Source: Mauremys mutica
Taxonomy: Eukaryota > Chordata > Testudines > Geoemydidae
Length of the DNA: 64,000 nucleotides
Direction of reading: 5' to 3'
Assembly (NCBI RefSeq): GCF_020497125.1
Contig: NW_025422906.1
Span: 1-64,000, forward strand
Position 1 is the first letter of the stretch, and every line of letters starts with the position of its first letter. The notes below the pieces were generated by a model. It was given only the letters and a program-made list of their open reading frames with translations. It made no database searches and was not told the DNA's origin. The position numbers and the translations under genes are program-made. Positions 11,852 through 23,700 of the stretch are shown piece by piece.

Positions 11852-13278
11852 AGGGCTGTCAAGCCATTAAAAAAAGAATCACAATCACGTGATTAAAAAA
11901 TTTAATCATGATTAATCGCACTGTTAAACAATAATAGAATACCATTTATTTAAATATTTTTCGATATTTTCTACATTTTCAAATATATTGATTTCAATTA
12001 CAACACAGCATGCAAAGTGTACAGTTTGCAGGAGATAATATGGCCTGCATCTTGTTTACAAGGTCACTTGACAGTGAGAACAGGCGTTCACGTGGCACTG
12101 TTGTAGCCAGCTTTGCAAGATATTTATGTGCCAGATGTGCTAAAGATTCATATGTCTCTTCATGCTTCAACCACCATTCCAGGGGGCATGTGTCCATGCT
12201 GATGATGGGTTCTGCTCGATAACGATCCAAAGCAGAGCGAACCAACGCATGTTCATTTTCATTATCTGAGTCAGATGCCACCAGCGGAAGGTTGATTTTC
12301 TTTTTTGGTGGTTCAAGTTCTGTAATTTCTGCATCTGAGTGTTGCTCTTAAGACTTCTGAAAGCATGCTCCACACCTCATCCCTCTCAGATTTTGGACAA
12401 CACTTCAGATTCTTAAACCTTGGGTCAAGTGCTGTAGCTATATTAGAAATCTCACATTGGTACCTTCTTTGTGTTTTGTCAAATCTGCTGTGAAAGTGTT
12501 CTTAAAATGAACAGGTGCTCGGTCACCATCCGAGACTGCTATAACATGACATATATGGCAGAATATGGGTAAAACAGAACAAGAGACATACAATTCTCCC
12601 CCCAGGAGTTCAGTCACAAATTTAATTAATGCATTTTTTTTTAATGAGCATCATCAGCATGGAAGCATGTCCTCTGGAATGGTGGCCGCAGCATGAAGGG
12701 GCATACGACTGTTTAGCATATCTGGCATGAAAATACCTTACAATGCCGGCTGCTAAAGTGCCATGTGAATGTCTGTTGTCAATTTCAGGTGACATTGTAA
12801 ATAAGAAGCAGGCAGCCATATCTCCCGTCAATGTAAACAAACTTGTTTGTCTTAGCGATTGGCTGAACAAGAAGTAGGACTGAGTAGACTTGTAGGCTCT
12901 AAAGTTTTACATTGTTTTGTTTTTGAGTGCAGTTATTTTTGTACATAATTCTACATTTGTAAGTTCAACTTTCACGAAAAAGAGATTGCACTACAGTACT
13001 TGTATAAGGTGAATTGAAAAATACTATTTCTTTTATTATTTATACAGTACAAATATTTGTAATCAAAAATAATAAATAAAGTGAGCACTGTACACCTTGT
13101 ATTCTATGTTGTAATAGAAATCAATATATTTGAAAAAGTAGAAAAACAGCCAAAAATATTTAATACATTCCAATTGGTAGTCTCTTGTTTAACAGACTGA
13201 TTAATCACAATAATTTTTTAAATTGCAATTAATTTTTTTGTTAATCATGTGAGTTAACTGTGATTAATTGACAGCCCT
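11852..13278. mobile_element. hAT element with two opposed transposase C-termini
   Basis: Terminal repeats agggctgtcaa and ttgacagccct. The left half, on the minus strand, encodes the end of a hAT transposase. A frame at 12281-11994 carries CPLEWWLKHEE, LAHKYLAK and VPRERLFSLS, the dimerisation domain pattern; upstream the same strand holds ALDPRFK-like coding broken by frame changes. The right half, on the plus strand at about 12655-12880, encodes a second copy of the same domain (CPLEWWPQHEG, VPCECLLSISGD) with an in-frame TGA. The element is thus a head-to-head or tail-to-tail composite and is inactive. It sits in TA/CA simple sequence on both sides, which hides any 8-bp duplication. Confidence 0.85.
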
Positions 13279-13279
13279 A

Positions 13280-13323
<44 letters not shown>
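13279..13323. repeat. TA then CA microsatellite
   Basis: About 30 bases of TA repeats followed by CA repeats directly outside the hAT element right end. A similar CA/TA run (11806-11851) lies outside the left end. Confidence 0.9.
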
Positions 13324-15030
13324 TTACTTTCTCCCCCCACATTTTTCAACTAAACTTGTAATCTCATCAATTTCCCATAAACACATGTTAATTAGCATCC
13401 TAAGATCTCATCTTAATGTTGCTGCTGTAAGTTAAAATAGAAAGTCATGTGTTAATATTGTATTATTTTTCTGATCATGTTTTAAGAAAAGGGAAAGTAA
13501 GCTACTAAGTAATGTTAAAATAATCACTTTAAAAAGGCGAACATCAAGAAGTGCTGTGGACTTCTTGCCAAGTGAATTATTTTTGCAAATGGATAACAAT
13601 GGAAGTTTGAACATGGGAACATTTAGCAACTCAGAGCACTGCAGCAGCACTTTTGGAATGTAATGGTGTATAGTACTTCAGCTGCTGAGAAAAGGCATTA
13701 CAAATTAAACAGTAATAGGGTATTATTAGAGAAGGTATCACCAGGTGGCACTATTACACATGATGTTCCAAGTTTGTTTTTTTTCCTTAGTGCATGAACA
13801 AATGTTGAGTCTTGGAAATACCTGCTGGGTGATGGTGGTAGTTTTTACTATGCAAAAATCTGGATAAAGGCAATGGTCCTTGGACAGGCATCTGTGCAAG
13901 CAGCAGGAGAGTCTGCTCTCGAATTAGAGTCAATTCTTGAGGAAGAGTTTCTCCCTGGGAACCAATCATTGGGGTAGTGCTGAGATTCCTGAAAGAAGAG
14001 ATTGCCCTGCATGTTGTTTAGCCATCTCTGTTCCAATGGTATATATGTGTAAACAAACAAAAAATTAGGATATACCAAGACCCTGCTTCATGATTTTTTT
14101 TCCTTTGGGAAGTCAACATAAATGGCCCTGGACAATTTCTCGACAGAAGGGAGATGCAGGTTTCAGAATAGGACAATGGTGTCATAAGAAGGGGTAGCAG
14201 TACTTTATTGCAAGTATTTCCATGTGCAACTCCCATTAATAGCGAGGAGAGCTGCATGCATAAATTCCCACAACCTGAGATGATTTTATCCTCCCTGGCT
14301 TGTGTGATCTCTGTTATGAAACCTATTTGAAAGTAAATGGGAGTGTTCATCCAATGTATTCTGTATTTTAAGCCATTACAGCTGAACTGAAACTAGCATG
14401 CAACTGAGAGAGTAAGAACAGTGTGCATTGCTGCATGAGTAAGTGAGTAGAACAGCTTCAGCTTTCTGATCATCCCAGACAAGCTGTTTATCATTCCTTT
14501 CCCTGAGTCTGAGTAATTCATCACTGCAGTAGTGAATGGCTTACTCTGTTCCAAGAAACTCATTTGTTTCCTCATTATTTTGCTGTATTTCCCAAAAGGA
14601 AATCTTCACTGTGATACAAAACTTTGCTAATGGCCAATAAGTGATATTGTCTGGAACATAAATTTAGTCTATGTTGAGGCTGCCAAGCAGATTTTACCTA
14701 AAGAATAGGGAACCTAAACTCTCCTCTGTAGGTGATGAACTTTGCTTAGTTCATGCATATTTGGTATGAAACTGTGGAATTGTACTGTTAAATCCTGTGC
14801 ATTTTAGGATGATCTTTCCAAGGAATAAAATGAGTTTTAGTAAATCTAATTTGAGGTAAATATGGCAGTGTAACATGAAGTCTCATCCAGAAAAGAGACG
14901 ACTTTTTGTAGGCTTTGCAGTTTTCTGTTATCTGTTTGGTAACTTTCACTTTAACTCTGTTGGATTTTCTGTGCCTTTAAGAGATGCAGCATGGAACTTG
15001 CACTCTAGGGGAGCGATTTAAGGCACCTTT
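13324..15030. other. No gene recognised
   Basis: Non-coding, A/T-rich. Frames of up to 110 codons look like chance. Confidence 0.55.
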
Positions 15031-15054
15031 GTGCCCTTCCAATCCTGGGCTGCT

Positions 15055-16284
15055 TCAGGGGCTGGAGAAGCCCCTAGCATAAGACGGTCTCTTCTTCCAA
15101 TGGATACAAGTTTCCTTGAAGGCAAACTCAACTCCAAAGTTTCCCATCATTTCTTTGGCAGCAGTGATAGCAGCTTCAAATCCATTGTCTCTGTAGACCT
15201 CAATGAAATCAAGGCAGCTTCTCATGAAAGTACTAGTAGTCACGGTGTCCATTGACTGAGTTTGTAATCATAGAATCATAGAATCATAGAATTCAAGATC
15301 AGAAGGGACCATTATGATCATCTAGTCTGACCTCCTGCAAGATGCAGGCCACATTAGCCGATCTACCCACTCTTTTAGCAAGCGACCCCTGCCCCATGCT
15401 TCGGAGGAAGGCGAAAAACCTCCAGGGACACTGCCAATCTGCCCTGGAGGAAAATTCCTTCCCGACCCCAAATATGGCGGTCAGCTGAACCCCGAGCATG
15501 CGGGCAAGACTCCCCAGCCACACCCTCTGAAAGAGGTTAAGAATATCATATCATTGACCCAATGCCTTGCTTACAACATTTACTTGGAACAGGATATTGT
15601 GCCAAACCACAACCGAGATCGGAAATTTGCAGTCAGTGATCTGCTTTGCCAAGTTTGCGATTTCGGCCTCTGCTTTACTCAACTGTGCCAGTTCCATCTC
15701 AGTGTCATAAACCCCAGTCACTTAGTATCTCACTGGCCTAACACTGTCAATATGGCACTCCCAGCAAGTGTCATTTAGTGGCTTTATGGTCAGATTTGTA
15801 ACATTGACCGTGAGGCTCTTCCACCTGATAGCTGATGCTGAAAACAGGATGTATTTCCTTAGCAATACTCTGAAGAGAGATACTGAATCTAAAGAAGATG
15901 ACACTGCACCTGACCCAGCCAGATTGAGGGAATGTCACCCACAAGGCATGAAGAAAGCTCTTGGATTCAGCACAAGGATCCTTGCCAGGACATCACTGTT
16001 TCTTCCCTTTCCATTGTCATAGCCTTGGCCGCAGCAATCCTGAAGCTTTATTTTATTCTCATTCAAAACGTTCATAAACACTTCTGTTAGGCTTTTTCCA
16101 GTAGAGTTGTCCGCAGAATGGAAACAGATAAAAAGTGCTCCTTTATGTGGATACAGCCATCCTTGTCATCGACAAATCTTACTGTAAATGACATCTTTTC
16201 ACTGTGACTAATGTTGGGCGTGCAGTCCATTATTACAGTGTCGTACTTCGCTTTGCCAAGATGTATCAATATGTTATCAAGCAC
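15055..16284 (-). pseudogene. hAT-like (ZMYM/DUF4371-type) transposase pseudogene
   Basis: Read on the minus strand from right to left. KYDTVIMDCTPNISHSEK (about 16240-16180) is followed by RFVDDKDG and HIKEHFL, then QGYDNGKG-like sequence near 16025, MPCGSHSLNLAG near 15945, and SLFRVLLRKYILFSAS and TIKPLNDTCWECHIDSV (15904-15722). After an inserted CR1, SCLDFIEVYRDNGFEAAI continues (15252-15055). This order matches the RNase H-like catalytic core of hAT transposases of the zinc-finger-MYM/DUF4371 type. Several frame breaks make it a pseudogene. It has no link to a host exon and is best taken as a domesticated-type transposase relic, not a host ZMYM gene. The right side is cut by the GC-rich element starting at 16285. 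Confidence 0.78.
15265..15535 (-). mobile_element. CR1 LINE 3' end inserted in the hAT pseudogene
   Basis: Begins with three copies of atagaatcat (the CR1 3' tail, here reversed) and continues ggtcagaagggacc-type sequence with atctagtctgacctcctgca. It splits the transposase pseudogene between 15252 and 15560, so it is younger than that gene. Same 3' subfamily as 37849-39200. Non-coding part only. Confidence 0.9.
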
Positions 16285-16785
16285 CAGAGCCAGCTCCAAG
16301 TTTTTTACCACCCCAAGCAAAAAAATTTTCCCGTGCCCCCCCCCGCTTCCCCCAACTCCGCCCCTTCCCGCCCCATTCCAACCCCTTCCCCAAATCCCCA
16401 GCCCCACCTCCTCCCCCAGGCGCACCACATTTTCCCTCCTGCCCCTCCCTCCCTCCCAGGCTTGCCGCAAAACAGCTGATTCATGTGGCAAGCCTGGGAG
16501 GGAGCGGGGAGAAGCGGAATGGCAGCACACTCAGGGAAGCAGGCGGAGCGGAGGTGAGCTTCGGCGGTGGAGGGCGCAGGGAGGGCCGCAGGAAGTAACC
16601 CTGGGGGGATGTAGAGGAACCACTCACCCCCGCCCAGCTCACCTCTGCCTCCTGAAACGTTTTACTTCAAACATTCTATTTCCCCTTTCGTTGCTAACAA
16701 CAAAAACAGTACCCAGAGCCTGGTGCCCCCCAAACCCAGCACCTCAGGCAGTTGCCTGGGTCACCTGCCCCTAAATCCAGCCCTG
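16285..16785. mobile_element. GC-rich hairpin element, copy 1
   Basis: Shares with 17638-18207 an inner hairpin whose arms contain cccaggcttg and caagcctggga (here about 16455-16503). The ends are diverged (cagagccagctcc on the left; the right end reads cagggctggattt in reverse). No 8-bp duplication was found. The long plus-strand open frames across it are low-complexity and are not supported as genes. Confidence 0.5.
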
Positions 16786-17637
16786 CCTGGGGCTGCCCTA
16801 TGGCCTGCAGTGCTGCCCACAATCAACCTACCACTGTGTGCTGTGACTTGCTTCTGACACACACCTCCAAGCCCCACCCCTCCCGCCGCCAACTCCCTAC
16901 ATAAGGGCTAGCAAAGGGGTCCTTGGGAGACAGCCTTAAGGCTTTGTTCCACAGTGCCTGCACTCCCGGATACAATGCTTTTAAGGCCCCTTTATGCTGC
17001 TCCAGCCCTTTTACCTGCCATAATGGGCAGTAGCATGCAGGGAGAATCTCCCCCTTGGTATTTTTGAGCCAAAGTGGGATGCACTGGAAGTCACTAGAGA
17101 GACCACAGATTGCTTCATAGGTAACTGACTTCGTAATCCATTATGTGGATACAGCCTTCTCCATCTTTAGAGGTAGCTGTAACTCCTGTGCCAGCTTTTT
17201 GGTTGGGAAAGAGTTCACTTTAGGAATGATGGGAAATTTAGGGTGTTTCGTCCTTAGGAACTCTGTAAACACAGCTTGCTTGTCTATATCTTATTTTCTG
17301 TATTCAGTCACTCTGAGTCAGTTCTTTTATATATATATTAAATTGAGAGGGCCCTTTTTAGTGGCTTCAGCAAATTTAGCTTGAGACTCTTCCTTTTCAA
17401 TAGATAGCGCTTTAACCTTAGAGACCTGCTATCCCAGGAAGGATATTCTGACCAAAGAAGATTCTGCTTGCCTCACTTACTTTCTGTATTTCTCACCCTA
17501 TTTTACTTTTTTCTAGGTACACTTACATGAAAAGTATCTTTGATGCTTAGGATTTCATGATCCTTTGTCTGAAATCCCAATTAATTGCAATTGAGATGGT
17601 ATGATGTCATTAATCAAGGCTTATGGCTTCATCTCTT

Positions 17638-18207
17638 CTGGGCCGGTGCAACCATTTAGGTGACCTAGGTGGTCGCCTAGAGAGCTAGGATTTGGGGGGG
17701 CGGCATTTTCTTCGGCAGCGACCACGGCTGCCGGATCTTCAGCTGCCCCGGTTGCCGCCAGCATTTAGGCGGAGGGAGCTGGGGCAAGGGAGCACGGGGA
17801 GGGCCGCCTGCAGCAAGTAAGGGTGGGGGCGGCACACAGGGGAACTCCCCGCCCCAGCTCACCCCTGCCCCGCCTCCTGCCCGAGCACGCCCGTGGCTGC
17901 TTCACTTCTCCCGCCTCCCAGGCTTGTGGTGCCTAAGCTGATTGGTGCCGCAAGCCTGGGAGGTGGGAGAAGTGAAGCAGCGATGGCGTGCTCGGGGAGG
18001 AGGCGGGGCAGGGGTGAGCTGGGGTGAGAGGGGTGCCTCAGGGAAGAGGGTGGGGGGCGGGGAACTGCCGCAGGGGGGGCACCTCAGGGCAGAGGGGAGG
18101 AGCTGCTGCGGGGGAGAGGGGGCGCCTCAGGGTGGGGGCTCGGAGACGGGGGAGGGTGCAAGGTAGAAGTTTTGCCTAGGGTGCGAAACATCCTTGCACT
18201 GGCCCTG
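17638..18207. mobile_element. GC-rich hAT MITE, copy 2, exact 8-bp duplication
   Basis: The ends ctgggccggtgcaa and ttgcactggccctg are inverted repeats with two mismatches. The flanking catctctt is repeated exactly at 17630-17637 and 18208-18215. Inside is a long hairpin at about 17890-17980 (gcttcacttctcccgcctcc and its complement) and G-rich sequence. There is no transposase, so it must have been moved by another hAT element's enzyme. Confidence 0.85.
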
Positions 18208-18639
18208 CATCTCTTTCTGCTGTTTATCCCTTGTTCAAAGTTGTTCTCCTTTGTTTTTGACATTGCAATCACAGGAACTAATTGTGATCTCAAACAGAGG
18301 CTTATTAGTGCCTAAGCAACAAACTTGCTATTTCATGCAAATTTTCTTTTTAATAAAAAAAATGAAGACAGATGATCGGGACATAATATATCAGCAGATT
18401 TTTTTCAGAAAAGAATGTATTCCAAAGTTTCCCATGGGGCATTGGCATAGCAGTAAATGTGGCATATGTAGTTTTAAGACTCCCATAAATGGTAAAGACT
18501 ATACAATAGAACAATAATAAAATTAGAATCCAATCCTGAGTGCTGCTGAGACCCTCTCAGGATATGTCTTTTAGCCAACTTCAAATGTGTATCTTGCTGC
18601 TTTTCCCAGATCATTTTAAGAAACTGCCTAACTCAGTGT

Positions 18640-19438
18640 TAGTGTGTAAGAAAGAGATCCTGGAGTCATTGTGGCTAGTTCTCTGAAAACATCCACTCAG
18701 TGTGCAGTGGCAGTCAAAAAAGCTAACCATATATTAGGAACCTTTAGGAAGGGATAGATAATAAGACAGAAAAGACACCCATAACGTGAATACCGCATAC
18801 AATTCTGGTTGCACCATCTCCAAAAAAGATATATTAGACTTAGAAAAGGTACAGAGAAAGACAACAAAATGATTAATGGTAGGAACAGTTTTCATTTGAG
18901 AAGAGATTAAAAAAACTGGGACTTTTCACCTTGGAAAAGAAACAACTAAGGGGGAATATGATAGAGAGCTATAAAATCATGAATGGTATAGAGAAAGTGA
19001 ATAAGGAAGTGGCACTTACCCCATCATATAACACAAGAACCAGGGGATACCTAATGAAATTAATAAGCAGCAGGTTTAAAAGAAACAAAAGGAAGTTCTT
19101 CTTCACATAATGCACAGTTGACCTGTGGAACTCATTGCTAGAGGATGTTGTGAAGACCAAAACTATAAATGGGTTAAAAAAAGAATTAGATAAGTTCATG
19201 GAGGATAATTCAATCAATGGCTATTAGCCAAGATGATCAGGGCTGCAACCCCATGTTCTGGGTGCCCTAAGCCTCTGACTGCCAGAAGCTGGGAGTGGAT
19301 GGCAGGGGATGGATCACTCAATGAATACTTGTTCTGTTCATTCTCTCTGAAGCACCTGGCATTGGCCACTGTCACAAGACAGGATACTGGGCTAGATGGA
19401 CCATTGGTTTGACCCACTATGTCTGTTCTTATGATAAG
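18640..19438 (+). mobile_element. CR1 LINE 3' fragment, sense
   Basis: About 800 bp in sense orientation: the C-terminal coding part (heavily stopped), then the 3' untranslated region with gccagaagctgggagtggat and actgggctagatggacc, ending in cttatgataag. Reads as a reverse complement relative of 7028-7330. Inactive. Confidence 0.88.
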
Positions 19439-19924
19439 AGGCTGGTTGCTGTTTCATCACTCATGACATGGGTCATGGTTATAATAAACTAATTCTCATA
19501 TCAGTTTAATAGGCTAACTCCTCTATTAGTATCCACTGACTCCAGTGAGCATCTTTGCTATTTTTATTTGTTCCTGTAAATATTGTTGCCCTGTTCTGAC
19601 ACCATCATTTCACCCCTGCTGAAAGGCATTAGATGTTCAGGGCCTTGCATGTTGGCTGCATGTCCAGAAGGTGCTTCTACACAGAACCTTGTATACCAAA
19701 AGGTAACAATAATACAGCATGTCTTCCCAATACTGAACATTTGCTCACATGCTAAAAGTTGTTTGACACATCTATGTGTAACACTATCCAGTAATATCTG
19801 CCATAAAAATACTATGCAGTAGGGACAAAAACATGATTTTTTAAAAAAATATAGGACTTCTTATTCAAGCAAAACACAACCATCACTGGGAGTTTTAACC
19901 GAGTATGCAGAGCAACCTCTTGCT

Positions 19925-20165
19925 CTTATTATTATTATTTTATTTATCTACTTACTTATAGTAGCACAATATATAGGGTCACCCATCCTGAACTAGCATC
20001 CCATTATTACAGGCACATTACAAAAACAGAACAAAAAGATTGTCTCTGCCCCAAGAATCTAATCTAAGTATAAGACAAGAGACAGCAACTGGATACAGAC
20101 AGACTAATGAGCACAAGTAAACAATGAGACAAGATAAGTCAGCAACATAGGCAATGGTCTCTGCA
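19925..20165 (+). repeat. Old amniote interspersed repeat
   Basis: Contains acaaaaacagaacaaaaaga, ctctgccccaagaatctaat and aagacaagagacagcaactg. I recognise this as a common, old dispersed sequence in turtles and birds, but I cannot name the family. Non-coding. Confidence 0.45.
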
Positions 20166-20266
20166 CACCAGCAGCCTGTTACCATATTGCAAAGACAACC
20201 AGTTTTATATACAACAGATGTTGTTCAATTATCTGAAATGACTTAAAGAAAATAACTAATTACAAA

Positions 20267-20716
20267 AAGCAACAGAGAGTCCTGTGGCACCTTTAAGACT
20301 AACAGATGTATTGGAACATAAGCTTTTGTGGGTGAATACCCACTTCATCAGATGCATGTAATAGAAAATTCCAGAGGTAGGTATAAATATGCAGGCAAGA
20401 ATAAATCTGGAGATAACGAGGTTAGTTCAATCAGGGAGGGTGAGGTCCTCTTCTAAGCAGTTGAGGTGTGAACACCAATGGAGGAGAAACTGCTTCTGTA
20501 GTTGGCTAGCCATTCACAGTCTTTGTTTAATTCTGAGCTGATGGTGTCAAATTTGCAGATGAACTGAAGCTCAGCGGTTTCTCTTTGGAGTCTGGTCCTG
20601 AAGACTTTTTTGCTGCAAGATCACTACCTTTACATCTGCTATTGTGTGGCCAGGGAGGTTGAAGCGTTCTCCAACAGGTTTTTGTATATTGCCATACAAA
20701 ATAGTTTCTTGTCATT
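20267..20716 (-). mobile_element. Penelope-like retroelement, 3' fragment with C-terminal coding remnant
   Basis: The minus strand encodes, between about 20700 and 20525, the pieces GERFNLPGHTIADVKV and, after a frame change, FRTRLQRETAELQF. In my reading these resemble the conserved end of the GIY-YIG-type protein of Penelope-like elements (GH...adlkv...R..rE...i..F.t). A 3' untranslated region of about 250 bases follows, ending at 20267 with the same cctgtggcacctt...gactaacaga arm found in the fold-back insertions. Truncated upstream; frameshifted, so non-functional. Family assignment is by recognition only; hAT or another family is less likely. Confidence 0.6.
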
Positions 20717-23700
20717 AGTGGGGCTCTTAAGTCAATTCACTTAGTTAAATGAAAATCTTAGTTGTATGTAAACCTCTGATAATTAAAACTCCAGTTTTTT
20801 CTCGTGTACAGTGATGTGTTCCATCCTTCTATAGTGGAAAACATATAGTACATAATGACTTTAGAAAAGATTAACAAACATACATTGGCAAGCTCAAGTC
20901 AAAGGATTCAACAAAAATCTGCTCTGAAACAAAAATTGAGTGAGGTTAAAAGGGAGAACTACTACTTGACCCTCAGCTGAATTTCAAGCAATGATGGACT
21001 TCATCATTCATTTCCATTGCTTTTTATGGACCTGCTTTTTGGGCCTAACTCCTGTGAGCCAGGGTGAAAGTCTGCCACAATGTGTCTGATAACAAGCAAA
21101 TGTGTTTTCTTTTTAACACTAAAGTAATATCTTTCTTGTTTTGTAATGAAAACTCCCTTAGACCAAAGTTTCTGTCTTCTTGATTTCATTGTGAATGTTC
21201 TGTTTTCCCAGGCAGATATGTCCCAGTTCTGACAGCTGCTCATTTTCATTCCCTCTATTCTGATATGTTTTTTTAAATACATGTATCTATTATTTTTGCA
21301 AGCTGCATGTTTAGCAGTATGAATCTTAATGTTAGAATGATAGGTTCCCTTTAGAGATAGATAAAGCAATTTAGATAAAATAGGAACTTTGTATCTGAAA
21401 CCTGAGCCTTTGAGTCTTTTTATCATGGCATTTTCACATGTCTCAGTGCTTCCAGAAATACCAAAATATAGAGAGGGAGATGAATTTTCTGGAGCTGCAC
21501 CAGACATGATTTTAGCATATGGTATTTCTAATTCAATGAAACCACAAAGTCACTTAACTCTCAGCAGAAATGTTATCGAGCAGGATTTGAGGTTAATTAC
21601 CTCCAATTTGTCCAATAAGAGCTAATAGGGCTCATTTTTGTGGGGCAATTAACACTTTAAAATTCCTCTGATAGAAAACCTTATCAGTGGATGGAATTAC
21701 TCCGTGAATCTGTGAAGTTACCATGGAGCTGTTTCCCAAAATTTCCCAAAATTGTTTCTCAAAATAGTCTTAAGAAAAAGATCCCATGGCCTATTGATAG
21801 ATTTATTCTACAAATAAACTACCTCAAAAATAGTCAAGGTATTCAGACTAAACTATATAGCCTATCCTTATTTATGATTCAAATGTGCTTCCACAGGATG
21901 GCCCCACTGAGCCACCATAGCTCATGCAGCCAATCCTGTCATAATCCTTTTAAAGTATGAAGCTGTGTTTCACGCTATCCTTTCATCACCCTTTTGCCTA
22001 AAGATATTTTTTAGTGGAGCAGTTCTAGCCAAATCAAGTATAACGCTAGCAAATGGAAACATTATATGTCTGTAAACCCTGATATGCAGCAAATAGCCAA
22101 ACATTTATTTAGAGTTACTTAATAAATAGAACTAAAACATCTTCAATTTATAATTTGTAAACCTATTCCCACACTCAGGAAAGAACATTCTTAAATAACA
22201 CAATATATTTTTTTGGCCCATACTCATGATTAATATCTGCATATCAATGAGCCACTGCAGCGTGTCTGTTGAGAATCGAGATGATTTCTCTTAAGAAGCA
22301 GGGCAGCTTTTTTGCAGTAGTACCATCACATAGTCACTTTAAAATTCTTGCTGTCAAATCAAATGCTGAGGAGAAAATCAATGTACTCTTCTTTGTAAAT
22401 GCTACTGGCACCTGAAGTATGACTCACTAAAATGTCCCCACCAAAACCAAGAACATTCTATTTCCAAAGGAAATATGTACAAAGATGATTCACTAACAGT
22501 TCCTGAGGGATCAAACAATTGCTTCAGACTATTTCACCCTTGCTCAGTAAATTAAGTAAATTTAAGCAAAAGTAAACTAAGAAATAACTCAAGCTCACAA
22601 GTGAATTTTCCAAAGTAGCAAAATAAGCATTTTTTTAAAAACAGGGATGATTTTATGTTTTGGAGAAAGAAAAGTAAGTTTAGCACTTGTGAAAGATCCT
22701 GAATTGACAACCCTGGAGAATAAAGAGCTTTGTATAATCACAACATAGGCAAAACATGGACTGGGGAAGTGCACACTATCCTATTCTGCTCAGCCCTGTC
22801 CCTTCATCTGAGTCACAACAACTAGGAATGAGAGCATAGTGTGATGTCCAGGTTAGTCCTTGGTTTCTGTGCTGAAACTCTTGGGATGCCAATTGTGCTG
22901 TTTTTGTGATGCTGATACCTGCCTGCCTATTCATGAATAATTGACCTGAGACCCATCAACCCATCACATAAACTACCAAATATCAGATGGCAACAACTTT
23001 CACTTTGGGCCTAAATGTCTATTGACTCCATCTCCCTCTTGTTTAAATTTGGGGGTGGGGAAGCAGTTTGCTAGCTATAACTAAGGAAACTAAACTATTG
23101 GAAGGCTTCTATTCAAGAAATCATCTCTTGATGTGGACAGTCTTGTTAATGACTCAGCTGTATTCAGTCTCCTGTTGTTTTCTGTGGAAAGGAGGAAGAC
23201 ACAGTGGTAACAGTTGGAGTACAAAGATTTCCTTGAGCCCACTCAAGTTTTAGTCCTGAGTATGGGATACAAATTGCACTAGTATTGATTAGTTACCTCA
23301 TAATGGCAGCTGTGAATAAAGTCTCTAAGCTAATTCTTTTAGACCTGTATGTTGCCTTACCATTGTGTATGAGGTGGTGTTGACATAATCCCTGGCCCTG
23401 AACAGGTGGAAGGAGTCACTGTTGAGTGGCTCCTTTCTTTTCTTTGTGAGAAATCCTGAGTTCTGGGTAACTACTCTTACAACATTCTAAGTTGTCAAAC
23501 CTCATGTTCTACCTAGGCAAAAGCCTATTATAAAGGTCAGTAAAGAAACATTGGCTTCAGTGTCTTCAGTATGCTAATCATATCGTTTGGTACAGTGGAA
23601 CAAGTGACCCAAAGTCTGAATGGGACTGAATCTGGCTAGCTGTCTTCAGTTCATTTCAGATAGGCCTGATCATAAGTAGGCGGGGAAGGTTTTCAGTTCG

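Noticed and set aside
15055..16284. Host ZMYM-type gene exon
   Set aside because: Several frame breaks, no introns or splice sites, and insertions within coding; better explained as a transposase relic.
16211..16774. 187-codon plus-strand frame
   Set aside because: Antisense to the hAT transposase pseudogene and across the GC-rich element; Pro-rich low complexity.
21004..21507. 167-codon minus-strand frame
   Set aside because: No motif, A/T-rich, no splice or start context; most likely chance.
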